A stretch of 64,000 bases of DNA from Cheilinus undulatus (GCF_018320785.1 NC_054882.1:28462719-28526718), one strand, 5' to 3'. Positions 1-12,866 are shown, numbered from the stretch's first letter. A program made the numbers and translations. The notes: generated by a model not told the origin, from the letters alone.

Positions 1-442
1 CAGCCGCAAATTCTCTCTTAGATTGAGGTCTTGGCTTCGACTCAGCCACTCCACATATAGTTTTCACTGTATGCCTCAGGTCATTGTTTTGCTGGAAAAT
101 AAATCTTCTCCCAAGTCCTAGTTCTCTTGCAGACTGAATAAGAATGAACTCCAGGATTTTCCTATATTTTGCTGCATTCATTCTACCCTCACTTTTACAA
201 GCCTTCCAGGGCCAGCTGCTGAGAAACATCCCCACAGCATGATGCTGCCTTCCAGACACAGGTGTCTTATACTAAAATCACTTGAGGCACATTCACTGCA
301 CTCAGGTGATCCCCATTTCGCTAGTTGTTGTTTTTGTTTTTTCTTTTTGTAAAAACAAACAAATTATATTGACCATGGTTTAATTCTAAAATCACCACAA
401 AGGTAAAACATCTAGAGGGGTTAATACTTTTTATAAGCACTG
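1..442 (-). mobile_element. Tc1-like transposon, internally deleted, cut by window edge
   Basis: The reverse strand encodes the C-terminal half of a Tc1-type transposase, with many differences from an intact copy, over about 1-250. This joins directly to the 5' untranslated segment (about 255-325) and the terminal repeat (about 380-442), so the N-terminal half is missing. The terminal repeat ends in the motif TTTTTATAAGCACTG and is followed by a TA at 443-444, the normal Tc1 target site. The same terminal motif bounds the copies at 11890-13736 and 32623-33992. It is a dead relic. Confidence 0.8.
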
Positions 443-444
443 TA

Positions 445-2864
445 AGCTGCACTAGTATATAGATTAGAATCTGTTTTGGAGGTGTCCCAGAGGGAAAAAA
501 GTCCACAACCTGCAGCTTCTGTGCAGCTTTAAGGTACAGTAGCTGAACTCCGAAAGTTGTGAATTACTCATGCTATCCACTGTCACCTTTACCCTATACA
601 CACAATCTGTGTAACTGTGATCTGGATGATTACAGAAGAGGTTTGAGATGTCTTCATACATATTGGATTGGTTGTGTAGATGCAAAGTGCTACAGTAAAG
701 ACTGCTCCACTAATAAACAAATGCATGACTTTATTTATGCTGTCCAGTGTCACCTGGGGCTCTCTTTAGAGATCTGGATTATGTGCCTGAGCTTGGGACA
801 TTTTGTATTTCTATAAATGCTTTTAAAACAAAAACAAAACTGGATATAAAGAAAGCCAACTCTCAAACCTTTTTTGTACTATTAACACTTTTTTAGCCAG
901 TCCACTTTATATAAATCTGTTTTTTATTTTGATAAATATATATTTATATTTAATTTTATTGCACTACACCCACTACACCCACTTTGTTTTCTCGGCACTA
1001 TTGGTTCATTTACTTTAAGGCTGTTATTTTCAATATCTGAGACATACAGTTAAAATTGTTTGTTTTTAGTCATGCTTTTATAGAGACATTCATGTACTGT
1101 ATATTGTTTAAAAACACCTCTTTTATTTCTGTATTATTTATTTCTGTAATTGTATTTGGTTAGACTTCTGCTGCTCTAAGTGCCTTGAATCTGATCAAGA
1201 ATTTGCCTGAAGGTAGTGCACATGCACTTCCTGTCCTATATTTATAAGAGGTGAAGGGTAACAGAAGAGAGTAAAAACTGGAGAGTGCTTTTCCTGAGTT
1301 AAAGTTTCAAATCATTAACTAGCCTGACAGAAGGCAACATTTTTAATCCAAGCAGGCCTTCATTTGGAAAAAGAAGTCTGAATGTGAGAAGGGGAAACCA
1401 GCTCCAATCTGCTCCCTAATTCCCTGTTAACTGAGCCAAAGGCCTTACATGTTTTAACTTCCCTAATATCTGGATTTTGTTTAATGAGAATAGAAGTTCC
1501 TGTCCTACTGATGACCTCATTAACAAGTCTCTGCAAGCCTGGACGACTGCAGTTTGGGTTCCAGTGGTTTGTATGAAAACTCAAACAACCCTTTAGTTCA
1601 AGTACAGCCTGACAGACGAGCCCGACACACCCTGAAGTCCAACCGTCTCACACATCACTGCTCTTTTGTTAAGGCTGGTTGCTGTTTCACCTGTCTGTGC
1701 TCACTCTCAGGGCCCCATTTTCAGCCCTGAGGGGGACTTTTTCTGGCACACTTGAACATTACCTTCATAGAATCAACATTTGGTCTCAGGAGGAAGAGAA
1801 ATGACCCCAAATACACAAAGCAGATCATACAAACTCTGCAGAAATAGATTTTTCAAGACATGTGGGATAACTCTTTGAGATCACAGCTTTGTAGTCCTAT
1901 TAATTCCTTAAAAGACGCAAAATGAGTCACCCAACATAAATGATGACACAAGTGTGTGAGTAAACAACAAAAGCATTACAGATTAAATCAGTTACAGCTG
2001 CAGTGCTGCCTGCTCTCCATATTAAATCAGGAAGTGAAAGAAGAAATCAGATGTCAGGTTTTGGACAAAAAAAAATACTTCCTGTCCTCAAAATTCATAT
2101 TACAGAGCAGAAACTCACTAAAGAGCTTCATAATGTGAGCAGGTTTGAAGGTTGTCTTGATAAAATGAAATGTTAGAGTATGGGTTATTATAGGACAATG
2201 AAACACCAACATGCAAAGTCCACTCAGTGGTTGTGCTGCCTCTATATTTCAGAGCCTCTCTTAAAGCGATGAGGTAAAAGGATCTTTTGTTCCGGTAAGA
2301 TGCTCTGCTCTGGCAGTTAACTTGCCCTACCAGATTTTCTGCTCCTAAGTTCATGCCACGCCCATGCAGACAAACTTCTAAAATGCACGTGTGAATACTT
2401 TACTTTTACTCCATATGTGTCATATTTCCTCACATCTGCAAGGCTACGTTTACTTCCTGCTTTTATAAGCCTTCTAGGGCCCAAACAGCTGCAACTTACT
2501 GGTGTCCCATATACTAAATATAATGTGTATGTAAGAAGAGATCCATTCACTGCTGTGTCATGGAGGTCTGTGTATTCCCAGAGTGCAAGGAGGCAGACGA
2601 TGGCCTCACTGGTGGTCATATAGAAGTGTGTGATGTGTGCAATCAGGGTGGGACTGTGGAAAATTGATGATTTGGCTGGGTGGAGTGCAGACACTCTGTG
2701 ATTTATACATCGTCTTCAGACACACTGAAGTAAAGGGCAGTCTCATAAATCTTTTTGGTCACTTACATTGATGAACTGTGATGCTGTAGAGGGTATGACA
2801 TTTTCAGATCTGCTAAAATATAATAATCTTACCATGAGATTATTACGTGGCTTTCATTCGGAGT
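445..2864. other. Intergenic stretch with no recognised gene
   Basis: Mostly AT-rich single-copy-looking DNA. The open frames here (for example 559-816 and 2317-2694) lack family resemblance, splice context or coding character. No RNA gene or repeat boundary could be fixed. Confidence 0.5.
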
Positions 2865-3424
2865 TTCATATGTTTCCCAGAGGACAGGCTTCTGTCTAGC
2901 GACTCTACAATAAGCCTATACCAGTAAATGGCTGCAGTGATGGTTGTCCTTCTGGAACTTTGTCCCATCTTCACACAGGATCTCTGGAGCTCAGTCAGAG
3001 TGACCATTGGGTTCTTGGTCACCTCTCTTGCTAAGACCCTTCTCCCCTAATTGCTCAGGTTGGTGGGCTTTTGGAAAAGTCTTGGTTGTGTCAAACTTCT
3101 TCCATTTGACGATGATGGAGGCCACTGTGCTCTTGGGAACTTTCAGTGCTACAGAACTTTTTTTGTAGGATCCCCCAGTTCTGTGCCTTGAAACAATCCT
3201 GTCTCTGAGCTCTGCAGGCAGTTCCTGTGACCCTTATGGGTTTTGCTCTCATATGCATCGTCAGCTGTGAGGCCTTCTATAGAGAGGTGAGTGCCTTTCC
3301 AAATCATGTCCAGTCAGATTAATTTAACACATGTGGACTTCAGCCCAGGTGTAGAAATATCTCAGCCAAGACTGAGAGAATATGGAGGAACCTGAGCCAG
3401 ATTTCAAGTGCTGTGGCCAAAGCA
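2865..3424 (-). mobile_element. Tc1-like transposon relic, N-terminal part
   Basis: Read on the reverse strand, this encodes degraded Tc1 transposase N-terminal sequence, including the helix-turn-helix region upstream of the catalytic core, preceded by the 5' leader of a second Tc1 family (different from the 1-442 copy). Frames are broken by stops and indels. The outer part of the same element reappears at about 4603-4720, so the copy looks interrupted by the DNA at 3433-4594. Confidence 0.7.
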
Positions 3425-3432
3425 AGGCCCTA

Positions 3433-4594
3433 AGCAGACTCTAGTATGAGGCCCCCCAACATTAAAAATTATTAAAGTAATAACAAATACAATGTATTTT
3501 CAATTTATAATCAAGCCCAAGATAGTTGCATATAAAAATGCAATTCTTACTTGTAATGAACTCATCGTCAAGGATAACATACCGAAAACTACCACAGTCT
3601 TCAGCAAAACTAACTTTTTATCTGAAAAAAGTCCCAAAAAGTATTACTGCTTTAAATGATCACATTTCTTGCTGCAACAATAAATATTATATTTTTAATT
3701 CCCATCTGTCTTTCATTAAAAAAAAAAAGTCATCACTGTGACATGACGTATTTATTTTGATGCCATTGCCATTGTTTTCTGTGTCTTTGAATGTTTCCTA
3801 TGTGTATGAACTTTTATTTTATTCCTATTGTGAGTGAAATTGCTCGTATGGTACTGCTGGCTGTGAAGCAAATTGCCCCTCGGGGATAATAAAGATATCC
3901 TTGATCCTTGATCCCACTTTATTATCTGCTTTATTAGTGACTTTTCTCAAAATAAAACCAACATAAACCCATTGATCTTGCCCCCTCTAAATGCCCCTCA
4001 CTCACACTCCTGCACCTCTCTCCTTTCTTCACACTCTGAAGCTCATCTGTTTGGCTTTTTTCTCTTCCTCACTATGTTTCACTATATATCATATCTATTA
4101 TCAAATCACCTCAAAATATACATCATCATTATTTGTTTTCACCTGTGACCTAAATTTAAAACAGCGAAACTTTAGTTCAGTGACGTCAATATTTCCTGAT
4201 CAGAACCCACATGGGAACTACACATTTTTATCATATATTCACAAACTAAACAGTGATAGAAGTTGACATTTGACAAGAGAGGTCGTACAACAGCAAGTAA
4301 ATTCGTGGGACAGAGACAATGAGAGTTCCTGTGCAGCAAGTATCAGTGAGCAGGAGAGAGAAAGAGAAGCAGAGGGAGTGGACACTGTGTGCACTTAATT
4401 GGAGAACCGATCTCCAAAAACAGACGACTTGAGGGTTAATTAATATCTTCTTACTAATATGTAATGCACAGGAAAAGTTTGTTTGGTCAACATTGTATAT
4501 ATATATAAAACCTTGATCATACTCATCATACAAACATCGACCTGATGTGCAAAGATAAAAAAAAAAAAAAAAAAAAAAAAAAACACTGAAAGTG
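3433..4594. mobile_element. Insertion splitting the Tc1 relic, with a LINE-type 3' tail
   Basis: This 1.16-kb block separates two parts of one Tc1 relic and is flanked by AGGCCCTA at 3425-3432 and again at 4595-4602, a possible 8-bp target duplication. It contains a non-LTR-type 3' tail near 3870-3915 (a CCCCTCGGGG stem, then AATAAAG and a short CCTTGATC tandem tail). A run of 27 A residues lies at 4557-4583. The block may be composite, and its class is not settled. Confidence 0.45.
3870..3915 (+). repeat. Teleost LINE/SINE 3' tail with CCTTGAT repeats
   Basis: The segment has a GC-rich hairpin (CCCCTCGGGG), then AATAAAGATA and two to three CCTTGAT units. Tails of this design end many fish LINEs and SINEs. 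The body upstream (about 3480-3870) shows no surviving reverse-transcriptase frame. Confidence 0.6.
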
Positions 4595-4602
4595 AGGCCC
4601 TA

Positions 4603-4720
4603 TATACACTGCCTGATCTGCATATAGGAAGGGGGGAGTCTGAATACTTATGTCAGTGTGATATTTCAGTTGTTTTTTATTTTTCATAAATTTCCAAAGT
4701 TTCTATTGTTTTCACATTGT
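4603..4720 (-). mobile_element. Terminal part of the interrupted Tc1 relic
   Basis: Contains the characteristic Tc1 end segment (GAATACTTATGTCAGTGTGA followed by an AT-rich stretch). It lies beyond the insertion and in the same orientation as 2865-3424. The outer terminus is not clear. Confidence 0.5.
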
Positions 4721-4914
4721 CACGATGAGGTACCGAGTCTAGTTTAATGAGAATAAAAATGTTTTTTATTCTTTATTATTTTTATTTGTATGTCAACCGA
4801 CTGGCCTTGGCATAAATTTATGTACCAAGAAGCTCCGCCATTCAAAACTAAAGCAGCAGTAGCCTGACAGCTCACGAGAAGCACATGCATACAACCTCAT
4901 TTTGTTTTGTCCCT

Positions 4915-5092
4915 CAGATTGGCCTGTCATGAATGTGACAGACAAAATGTTCCTCTAATAATCTTCTGAAAATTTTTAGAAAAGTCCTGCCCTTCCCAAA
5001 CGCTTCTATGGGAGCTTTCCCAGATGAACGTCAAACATATCCATGCTGTAGATATATGGAACAGTCTACCTGGCATGTCAGGTTTTGAAGGG
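4915..5092 (+). repeat. Truncated third copy of the 12867/35836 repeat family
   Basis: Shares the AT-rich and TCTGTCACA-containing terminal third with the repeats at 12867-13435 (inverted relative to this one) and 35836-36386, and ends in the same TGTCAGGTT terminus near 5092. The interior with the helicase-like frame is missing. Confidence 0.6.
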
Positions 5093-7572
5093 CTCATGAC
5101 AACATAGATTCAACACAGAATTGGGAAATTCAATTTGTTTCACACGTGCAAGCTCCTCCTCTCTGCCTTACACGGCATACTCACCTCCTCAGTCACCTGC
5201 TTGCATTTTGACAGAATTGAATAGTTGGGATAATATCACAGATTTTAAAGCTGGAAAACTCCACGTTTAACCTCATCATGAAAACTTCAGACATTTTGCC
5301 TGAGGTTTTATTATCAATGATCTCTTTTAAGCATGAAAAAATCTGTTGCTGACCAACATTTTTGGCATATTTTTCCTTAACTAAACAAACACAGGTTGAC
5401 AGCAGGCACTAAATATCCCTCTTCTAACTTTCCCATGACCAAAGAGTATGTCTTACATGCTACATGGACATTTTCCCTTCACACAGAACCTTAATTAACT
5501 CAGAAAAACAGCTCAACCTGAAAGAATACAATAAGAAAAACATAACAGATGAGCACGAACTTAGACAAGTCTCCCTGACAAGAAACACAACCTGTTTTTC
5601 TCGCCTCTCTGGTATTTCTTGCTTATTAAACCATCAACTGTGAATCTACAGTTTGAAAAATGTGTGTACATAACTACTGCAACTTACCTTTACAGACTTT
5701 TTTTTTGTTGATTGAGCAACGTATGAAGTGCCTCTGCATTCCTGGAAAGTGGGAGGATAAACTTTCGCAACTGCTAAGATCCCCTCTCTGTCACTGAGAT
5801 GAATCTCTTTACTCTGCACTTTAGAGGAGAGAAAAAAATACACAGACACATTGAGCAATGTTTCCAGCATGTTAGCTGGTTCTGTCCTAACTGGCCTAGT
5901 TTGTATGGCATGTATACATTGCGTGTTGACACAGCGGGGCCGAGGAGGAAACGGACCATAAACACACTGCACTGGTTTGTGATTCTAAGAGCATGGTCGA
6001 ACTGGCTGCTTATCTTTGACCTAAATGTGGGGGAATATGGGACGAAATAATAACAGTAATACAGGCGGAAGAGGAGCAAGCTTATCTTAGGATAACCTTC
6101 TGACCTCCTGTAAGAGAGGAGAAAACTCTCCCTTCAGAAGATTTCATATGGTTACACACTATGGGGGAACAGTCATCTGTAGAGAAGAGAAGTCGACTCA
6201 TTCTCATGCCTTTCTTACTCAACACACACCCTTCCCTTTATTCTATTTTTTAAGGGGCTGACGGTCAAGGAGGATCTTGAAAACATAAGCGGGAAAAGAC
6301 GCAGATACACACATCCTCTGAGCGCACATAAACACACACACATATGCAAATGCAACCTCTGTGATCATAGTCCTTCATCTCTGTGCCTACTGACCCACAT
6401 TCCTGCCCGGTTGTGTCACTGTGGCTGCCACTGTCCATGTGATCCTAATGAGGCTGCCACTGAAGCACCACACGGATACCCTGGCGTGCAAAAGATCACA
6501 TTCTTTAACCTACACTTTTTCCTCCTCATTTTTAATCTCCTCGTACACTTCTTCTCCCAACCATCAGAACAGAAACAGTAGGTTGATTCCTGCCCTCCCC
6601 TCAGGTACTTATCTCCACCATTTGCTGATCTAGGTCAGTCTTACGAGCTCTCTCTGTTGCTCCCCCTCCCCATCTGAAAGCTGGTGTTACATAACAGTGA
6701 TGAATCAGTTGGAACACTGTATATGTTCCTCTCTCTCCTAATACATCTGGGAGCAGCTGACTGGCGTCAAAAGTGTTAAAATTCTATCTATTGGACAAAC
6801 TGCTCAGACTTTGAAACCAAAATAAACACTTGAGGTGTGAGGATTTCCTGTGCAGCACCTGTTGTGCTGCATAAAGGCTTTGTTTTGTTTTCCCTTCAGC
6901 GCCTTCTTCATTTGTGCTCGTTATTGGTGATAAATTTGGGAGGGTTAGCGTGGGGCCAGGCGGTTGTGTCGTGTCAGCGGAGCAGGCCTCTCAACTCGCC
7001 TGTCTAATCTGGAGCTAATCCTAATCCCGTTAGTGTAAACACTGCTGCCATCTGGACCAAAACACACCATGGCTCTGATTATAATGAACCCATCAAAAGA
7101 TCCTCAGAGCATCATGCAGCATTTGCTGTCAGTGGCTAAACTCTCTGACCTGAGCTTATGACACAATCAACCCAGAGGACAGACAGTCCAACAGCTGATA
7201 GGTAAACAAACACAAGCATGGCCAACACTCCACATGAGCTGATTTTTATAAAGTGGGTAATTAGTGAGGCTGGAAAATAAAAAACACATTAAGAGCTTTG
7301 ATGCCTGCAGGAAGAAAACAAAAGGAAGCAGCGTCCATAGGGTGTGTGGTCAGTGGAGCATCAGCTGTGATGATGTAACCATGGCGTGGGTTAATGGACA
7401 AACAGAAAAGGGGGAGCAATTGTGACAAATACTGTACTACAATCAATGTGTAAACCCCCTCACTAACATCGCTCCAGCACCTAATGAAAGGCCAAGACGC
7501 TGTCTTCCAACCTCATCAGTGATGTAACTGGTTCCTCTTAAGCATCCAACCATCCTTTAAGTAGTTTTCTTA
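5093..7572. other. Intergenic stretch with no recognised gene
   Basis: No coding exon, RNA gene or well-bounded repeat could be supported. The overlapping minus frames near 5646-6079 have no family resemblance. A denser non-repetitive patch around 6900-7060, with paired TAATCC motifs, could be conserved non-coding DNA, but this cannot be tested from one sequence. Confidence 0.4.
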
Positions 7573-7790
7573 CATGGCCTTTAAAAAAGTATTCACCCCC
7601 TTAGATGTTCCACCCTTTAATTAATTTGATAAATCAAACATGGTCAATACAATTTGCCTTCTTTGACCCCCCATAATTTCAAAGTTTGAGTAGGTTTCTA
7701 CAAAGTAATGTCAAATAGTTTTAAAACTTTATCTAACATTTTTAGTTGTAATGGTTTGTTAATTACAATATTTTGATTTGCTGAACAATA
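7573..7790 (+). mobile_element. Tc1-like transposon, left end only
   Basis: A TA at 7571-7572 is followed by a terminal repeat with the family motif AAAAAGTATTCACCCCCTT and the adjoining leader region (GTCAATACAATTTGCC). The same leader follows the end of the copy at 32623. No transposase remains. Confidence 0.65.
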
Positions 7791-8204
7791 TTATGCTTTC
7801 ATTGCAAACTTAATCTGCAGACAAACACATCATGTACTAAATAACTAGAGCTAAAAACTGCTTGCCTTGAAGCCCCTTGTCTTTGGCGATATTGATGGGT
7901 CTGCAGTCTTTGGTGACCCATTTAGTAGGGGTGTAATGGTTCACAAAAGTCACATTTTGGGGTCAAATTCACGTATCACAGAGCAGAGACATATGCAACA
8001 GGATATTTTTTATTCTGTATATATAAAATACGATATATAACATATATATAATATAATAAATATGTATATACTTAATACAATACAGATATTTTTTGATTTA
8101 TATATATGCATATAATCAATATACAGTGTAATATACACATACATACCCATATATTGATATGGATCATGGAGTATCCAGCCAGCCAGTCGCCCGTTGCATA
8201 TTAG

Positions 8205-8588
8205 GTCTGTGCTCAGTGACACGTGTGTTTGGATCATAAATTTAAATTACTATAATGTAATTGCTGTGCTTTTTAGTCCAAAAACTCATGCATTTTTTGT
8301 TTACTTGTATTTCCTTATGTGACAGACCTGCCTCTTTTAATATGGCGCCGACACGTGAAGAAAACTTTTTTCTTCAAACATACAGACATATTTACATGAT
8401 TCACCCATTTATATACAAATCAATACACCATATACATATACACATGTATACGTATAGAACATTCGTATACGAAGAAAACAACGATTAAGACGTTCAATTT
8501 AAGTGACTTCCTGTATTAGAAGACGAGCTATGGCGGCGCTCGTCTGACTTCTGGTATGAAGTGGATGTGCTCGACTGCATCCAGGTCA
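8205..8588 (+). repeat. Unclassified 385-bp interspersed repeat, copy 1
   Basis: Aligns along its length, in the same orientation, with 34700-35097. Shared landmarks are TTTCCTTATGTGACAGA, a GAAAACTTTTTT tract, a TATAC-rich central tract, GAAGAAAACAACGA, and ATGGCGGCGCTCGTCTG followed by GGTATGAAGTGGA. Divergence is clearly visible. No class-diagnostic protein or terminal repeat was found. AT-dinucleotide-rich DNA precedes it at 8010-8150. Confidence 0.75.
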
Positions 8589-9015
8589 GGTAAACATTTT
8601 TTTTAAAAGATGCCTAATTAAACACAACACATAAATTAATAGTCCAATATCTCCTTAAAATAAGTAATAAATAATAAGTGTGTATCACTCATGCAAAATT
8701 ATGACTCGTATTCATTGGTGAGACCGCTGAATAGCTCATGTAAACACAGGATTGGACGTTTAAATAGAGTCCAAGCAAAGTGCCTTGTAACAGCGTATGG
8801 CCTTTAATATGTATTACATTTGCTAAAGTCCTAGACCCTCTCTGTGTTTACATCAAAGTGTATCAAAAACTTTTGAAAACATTCGACAAATTGTTCAAAA
8901 TGATCAAAAAATTGTATTTAGCCGGTATTTTGACCCATTTCAGTTTGGTTTGATTTGAAAATGGTAGCAGGCCATATTGTGATTTAATCTAATTTCTGTT
9001 TCATTGCTCGGCCCT

Positions 9016-9350
9016 AACCCCTGATCAAACAGAAAAACACAAGCAAATTTGTGAAGACATTTTGGAACAAACTTGAAGGGAACCCAAATTTTTCGAAGAA
9101 GTGATGACATCCGATGAAACTCGGATCTTCCAGTATGATCCTCAGCCAAAGGTAGTCAATGCATTGGAAAACACCATCATCACCAAGGAGGAAGAAAGCA
9201 TGACAGAGCAGGTCCAAATTCAAGACCATGTTGGTTGTTTTCTTTGACATTAAGGATATCATTTTGGAGGAATGCTCAAAGGAACACGTTTTGAGCCTGT
9301 CTCAGAAGTTAATTAAAGAACAACAGAGGTTCTGGGGCTAAAGACCTACT
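9016..9350 (+). pseudogene. Mariner-type transposase relic
   Basis: Conceptual translation with frame changes gives a recognisable block of mariner (IS630/mariner) transposase: TEKHKQICEDILEQ, then EVMTSDETRIFQYDPQPK, the region of the first catalytic Asp, followed in another frame by the region around the VVFFDIK motif. Stops and at least one frameshift disrupt it. The family protein is about 340-350 residues, and only about 110 are represented. Terminal repeats were not located. Confidence 0.75.
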
Positions 9351-11889
9351 GCACTGATGTGATCAGTTGAAGACCTGAGGGCAGCGGTATGTTGATGCAG
9401 AAGAGAGAATATTGAAGGAGAGAGGAACTGAAAAATGTTTATGCTCAATATGACAGTGTTAGTCTCGTTTTTAATAGCCATACCTCGTATGAATGGGATC
9501 CAGTTTCCTTTTATTTATTTAACACCACAAAGCTAGATACATTAAAAACATATTTTGAAAGAATACTGGGTTAGCTGATGCCTGGTGTCCGTGAGCTAAG
9601 ATAACCTGTTGCTGCCGTAGGGTTTCAGTCCACCATCAGAGCAGCAGCTTAAATCAGAGTCTCTGCTCTCTCAGGCAGCCAGCAGATGTTCCATTGTTTG
9701 GCTCTGTGGTGTAAAGTTGCTTCAGTTGAAGTTGGGACACTTGCTGCATCTTTTGAATTCAGCCCCATTGAGTGCCGTCATCAAACCCCCCTCCCAAGCT
9801 ACCCAGTGAGGGGCTTTACCCCTCCCCCTGTCCCCTTTAACCCCCTGCAGACCTCATAGTTGCCCCACTGTCTAACCCCCAGTCTACTCTGGTGCTTATG
9901 CTCTTTGTCCCCCCTCCCACACACAAAGCCAACTTAATGACCAATTACCTAAGAATGTACAAAGAGTGTATTTGCATAAATATACATTACAATGCTTAAA
10001 TTTGGGTCTACACAGACTCACTATGTGTGTGTGTGTTATCAGATTGTCTCTTATCAGCTGTTGAATGTATTGTGTATAGTTGCCACTGTTCCTCATGCAT
10101 GGTTACAATTCCTCCTTTTCAGCCCATATCTGAATGTGACTGCTGTTGTGGTCAGGGCCTGAGTGACCACCACTGTGGAGCTTATGTAATAATCTGTGCT
10201 CTGCTTCCCTCTTCCCCTTCACAGCCCAGTGTGTTTGTGAAACACTGAGAGAGAGAGGGAGAACACACACTTCCTGTTTTTGTGTTGAAGCAGCTCTAAT
10301 GGGTGAATTTCTCTACCAGATGTAATGATGCTGCTGCTAGGTCAGCTACCACACACTTACAGACGTTTCATATTAATGGGAGGAGGGGGGCTGCCTCTCT
10401 GAAATCCGATAACAACAAACTCAATAATGTCACTTGAGAGATCTGTGGCTGCTGCTAATGGTCTGGGATGCCACTTCAGCAGATAACCTTCACACGAGTC
10501 CTTCACCTCGGTGTTGGAAGGTCGCCAGCTCTTATACCAGCGAGAGGAGGAAAAGGACTTGACTTGTGTAAGGAAATATTTGTTTGATTAGAGGTTTTTA
10601 AACAGTTTTAAAACAAAGAGGGAACCCAGTCAGAACAAAGAATGTGGTGGTGGCAAACATGCCACAGTGGTTGCTTTGAAGGGCTGATTAAGGTTATAAT
10701 AGTCATCAGCCTTGCCTGAAGCCCTCAGGCTGTGTGTCTGGGGGTGGGGTCGGATAAGAGGAAGGGGGGGTAGTCCAGGCTGTTACCCTCTTTGTTCTGG
10801 CCTGCTCCACTCATGCCTGCTTTTGTCTCCACCCACTGAGAGCATTATCTCTATCCGTCTCGCGCCAAAACAGGGAAGGGGTGTGTTTCTTCTTCTTCTT
10901 CCTGTCTGCTCTCGCTCTTTCTCTCTTTGGTACATTTTATATGACAGGTTCCCAAAGCAGCCCAGGGATTGCAGATACATAGATGTGCAAAAAGCTCATT
11001 CACTCAGAGCAGATTTTGCCTCTCTGTTTCTCTGTCTCTTTCTCAGCAGCATTTCCCGCCACTCCAGGGCGTATGAGGCGGGGAGAGAAGAGGGGAGGGG
11101 GAGTGGTGTCACAACCGGTATGAAGAAAGGCTGGCTCCTCTGAGCCTCGCGCCAAATGCCGGCGTTATTCAAATCAGCTCAGTGGGTGCGGCCCAACTGT
11201 CTCTATGTCCTGTTAACCCCCTCAGAGCTGCAGAGACACAAAGGCGGAGGAGAGTGTGGGGGAAAAGGGCTTTGTAGTAGGAAGAGTAAATGTATCAGTC
11301 ATGTTCTAAAAATAAAGCATGTGTGGCATTTTTTCTCCTCATGAGAGAAATTAAAATAAATTTATTGATGTAGGATTCTGGCTCTTTCAGAAGCAATTTT
11401 TTATACATGAAATTAAGCTTTCATTTTGTATCATTTTACCAATCATTTATTTTTAGAAATGCAGAAGAAAGTTTAAAAGTTTTTTTTCTCCCTAATTTAA
11501 ACATGGATTTTAGGTCATAACTATTGTATGATTATTATGAATGACCTTAGGTGCTACACATCCCTAAGAGAGGCCTCTTAAAGCCACCAAACTGCTGTGC
11601 TGAAGAGAAACGTTTCATGATACAAAAAAAGGAAACCTCAGTTCTTGAGATACATTTCCTCAGCAGCACAGTTTCTCTTTCACATCCTCTTTGTCTACAG
11701 CACACAAGAAGCAAAGAGTGACTGAAGCTGAGGAGGGCTCAACAGAAGGGTGTGAGACTTAGCCATCATCTGCTGCACTCTAGTGGTGGTACGATGGAAA
11801 TGCAAGAAATGAGTGTGGCATTTTTACAACACTATATAAGTGAACAACTCAACTGGGAATTGCTAATCTTCACTAAATTATTATTGTTT
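9351..11889. other. Intergenic stretch, locally GC- and pyrimidine-rich, no gene
   Basis: No exon or RNA gene could be supported. The 143-codon frame at 10712-11143 is low-complexity and unlike any family. Two E2F-like CGCGCCAAA motifs lie at about 10860-10869 and 11148-11156, with CT-rich runs between them, so a regulatory region is possible but unproven. Confidence 0.4.
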
Positions 11890-12866
11890 GTTAAAACAAT
11901 AATAAATGTAAGGTAAAATAAGTGATTGTATAAATAGTTATCCCCTTTAAAATGACTGAGCAAATTCAACAGAGGTTCAATCAATTGGTGCATTGTAGCA
12001 TTGTACACTAATTGTGCATTGAAGTCTCACAATGAATCAGATGAGGATTACCTGAGTGCAGAAAATGTATCTTAAGTGATTTTATTATAAAGACACCTCT
12101 GTCTGGAAGGTCCAGTCACTGGTAAATTAGTATTCCTGGCTACCATTACACTGTGAGGACAAAAGAACATTCCAAGCAACTCAGACAAAAGGTTACTAGA
12201 AAAATATAAGTCGGGGAATGGATGCAAAAAAATTTCCAAGGCACTGAACATCCCCTTACAAACTGAGTGACCATGCAAGAAGGACACTAGTGAGAGAGGC
12301 CACCAAGACACCTATGACTACTGTGAAGGAGTTTCAAGCTTCAGCAGCTGAGATAGGAGAGACTGCGTACAACAACTGTTGCCCAGGTTCTTCAGCAGTC
12401 AAAGCATTATAGGAGAGTTGCAAAGAGAAAGCCACTGTTGAAGAAAATCTAAACTAGAATTCTCCAAAATACATGCGTGAGACCCCATGGTCAAGTGGAA
12501 GAAAGTTCTTTGCTCTGATATCAACAACAGATTTATGGCCATCAGCCAATATGTTAGGTGGACACCAAACACTGCTGCCACCACCACAGAGGCTGACTCT
12601 TTACCACCACTGTAAAGAGCGGTGGTGGCAGCAGGGTACGATGGGGATGCTGCCAGCCCTAAAGGCTTGTGAGGTAGAGGGTAAAACTCATGTGGCAAAA
12701 TATAGTAAAATCCTGGAGGTTAATCTTATTCTATCTGCAAGAGACCTACAGTTTGGGAGAAGATTTATTCTATATCAAGACAATGACCCGAAACATACAG
12801 CAAAAGCTACACAGAAATGGTTTAAAGACAACAAAATCAACATTCTGGAGTGGCTGAGTCAAAGCC

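Noticed and set aside
2317-2694. 125-codon minus frame
   Set aside because: No recognisable motif. Both strands are open over the same DNA, as expected by chance.
7928-9015. Possible single transposon from TAGGGGTG to GGCCCTA
   Set aside because: The inverted ends are only a few bases, and the interior contains a separately dispersed repeat. No target duplication was found.
10712-11143. 143-codon open frame in a GC-rich patch
   Set aside because: Ser/Leu/Arg-rich low-complexity translation of CT-rich DNA, with no domain and no splice or promoter context.
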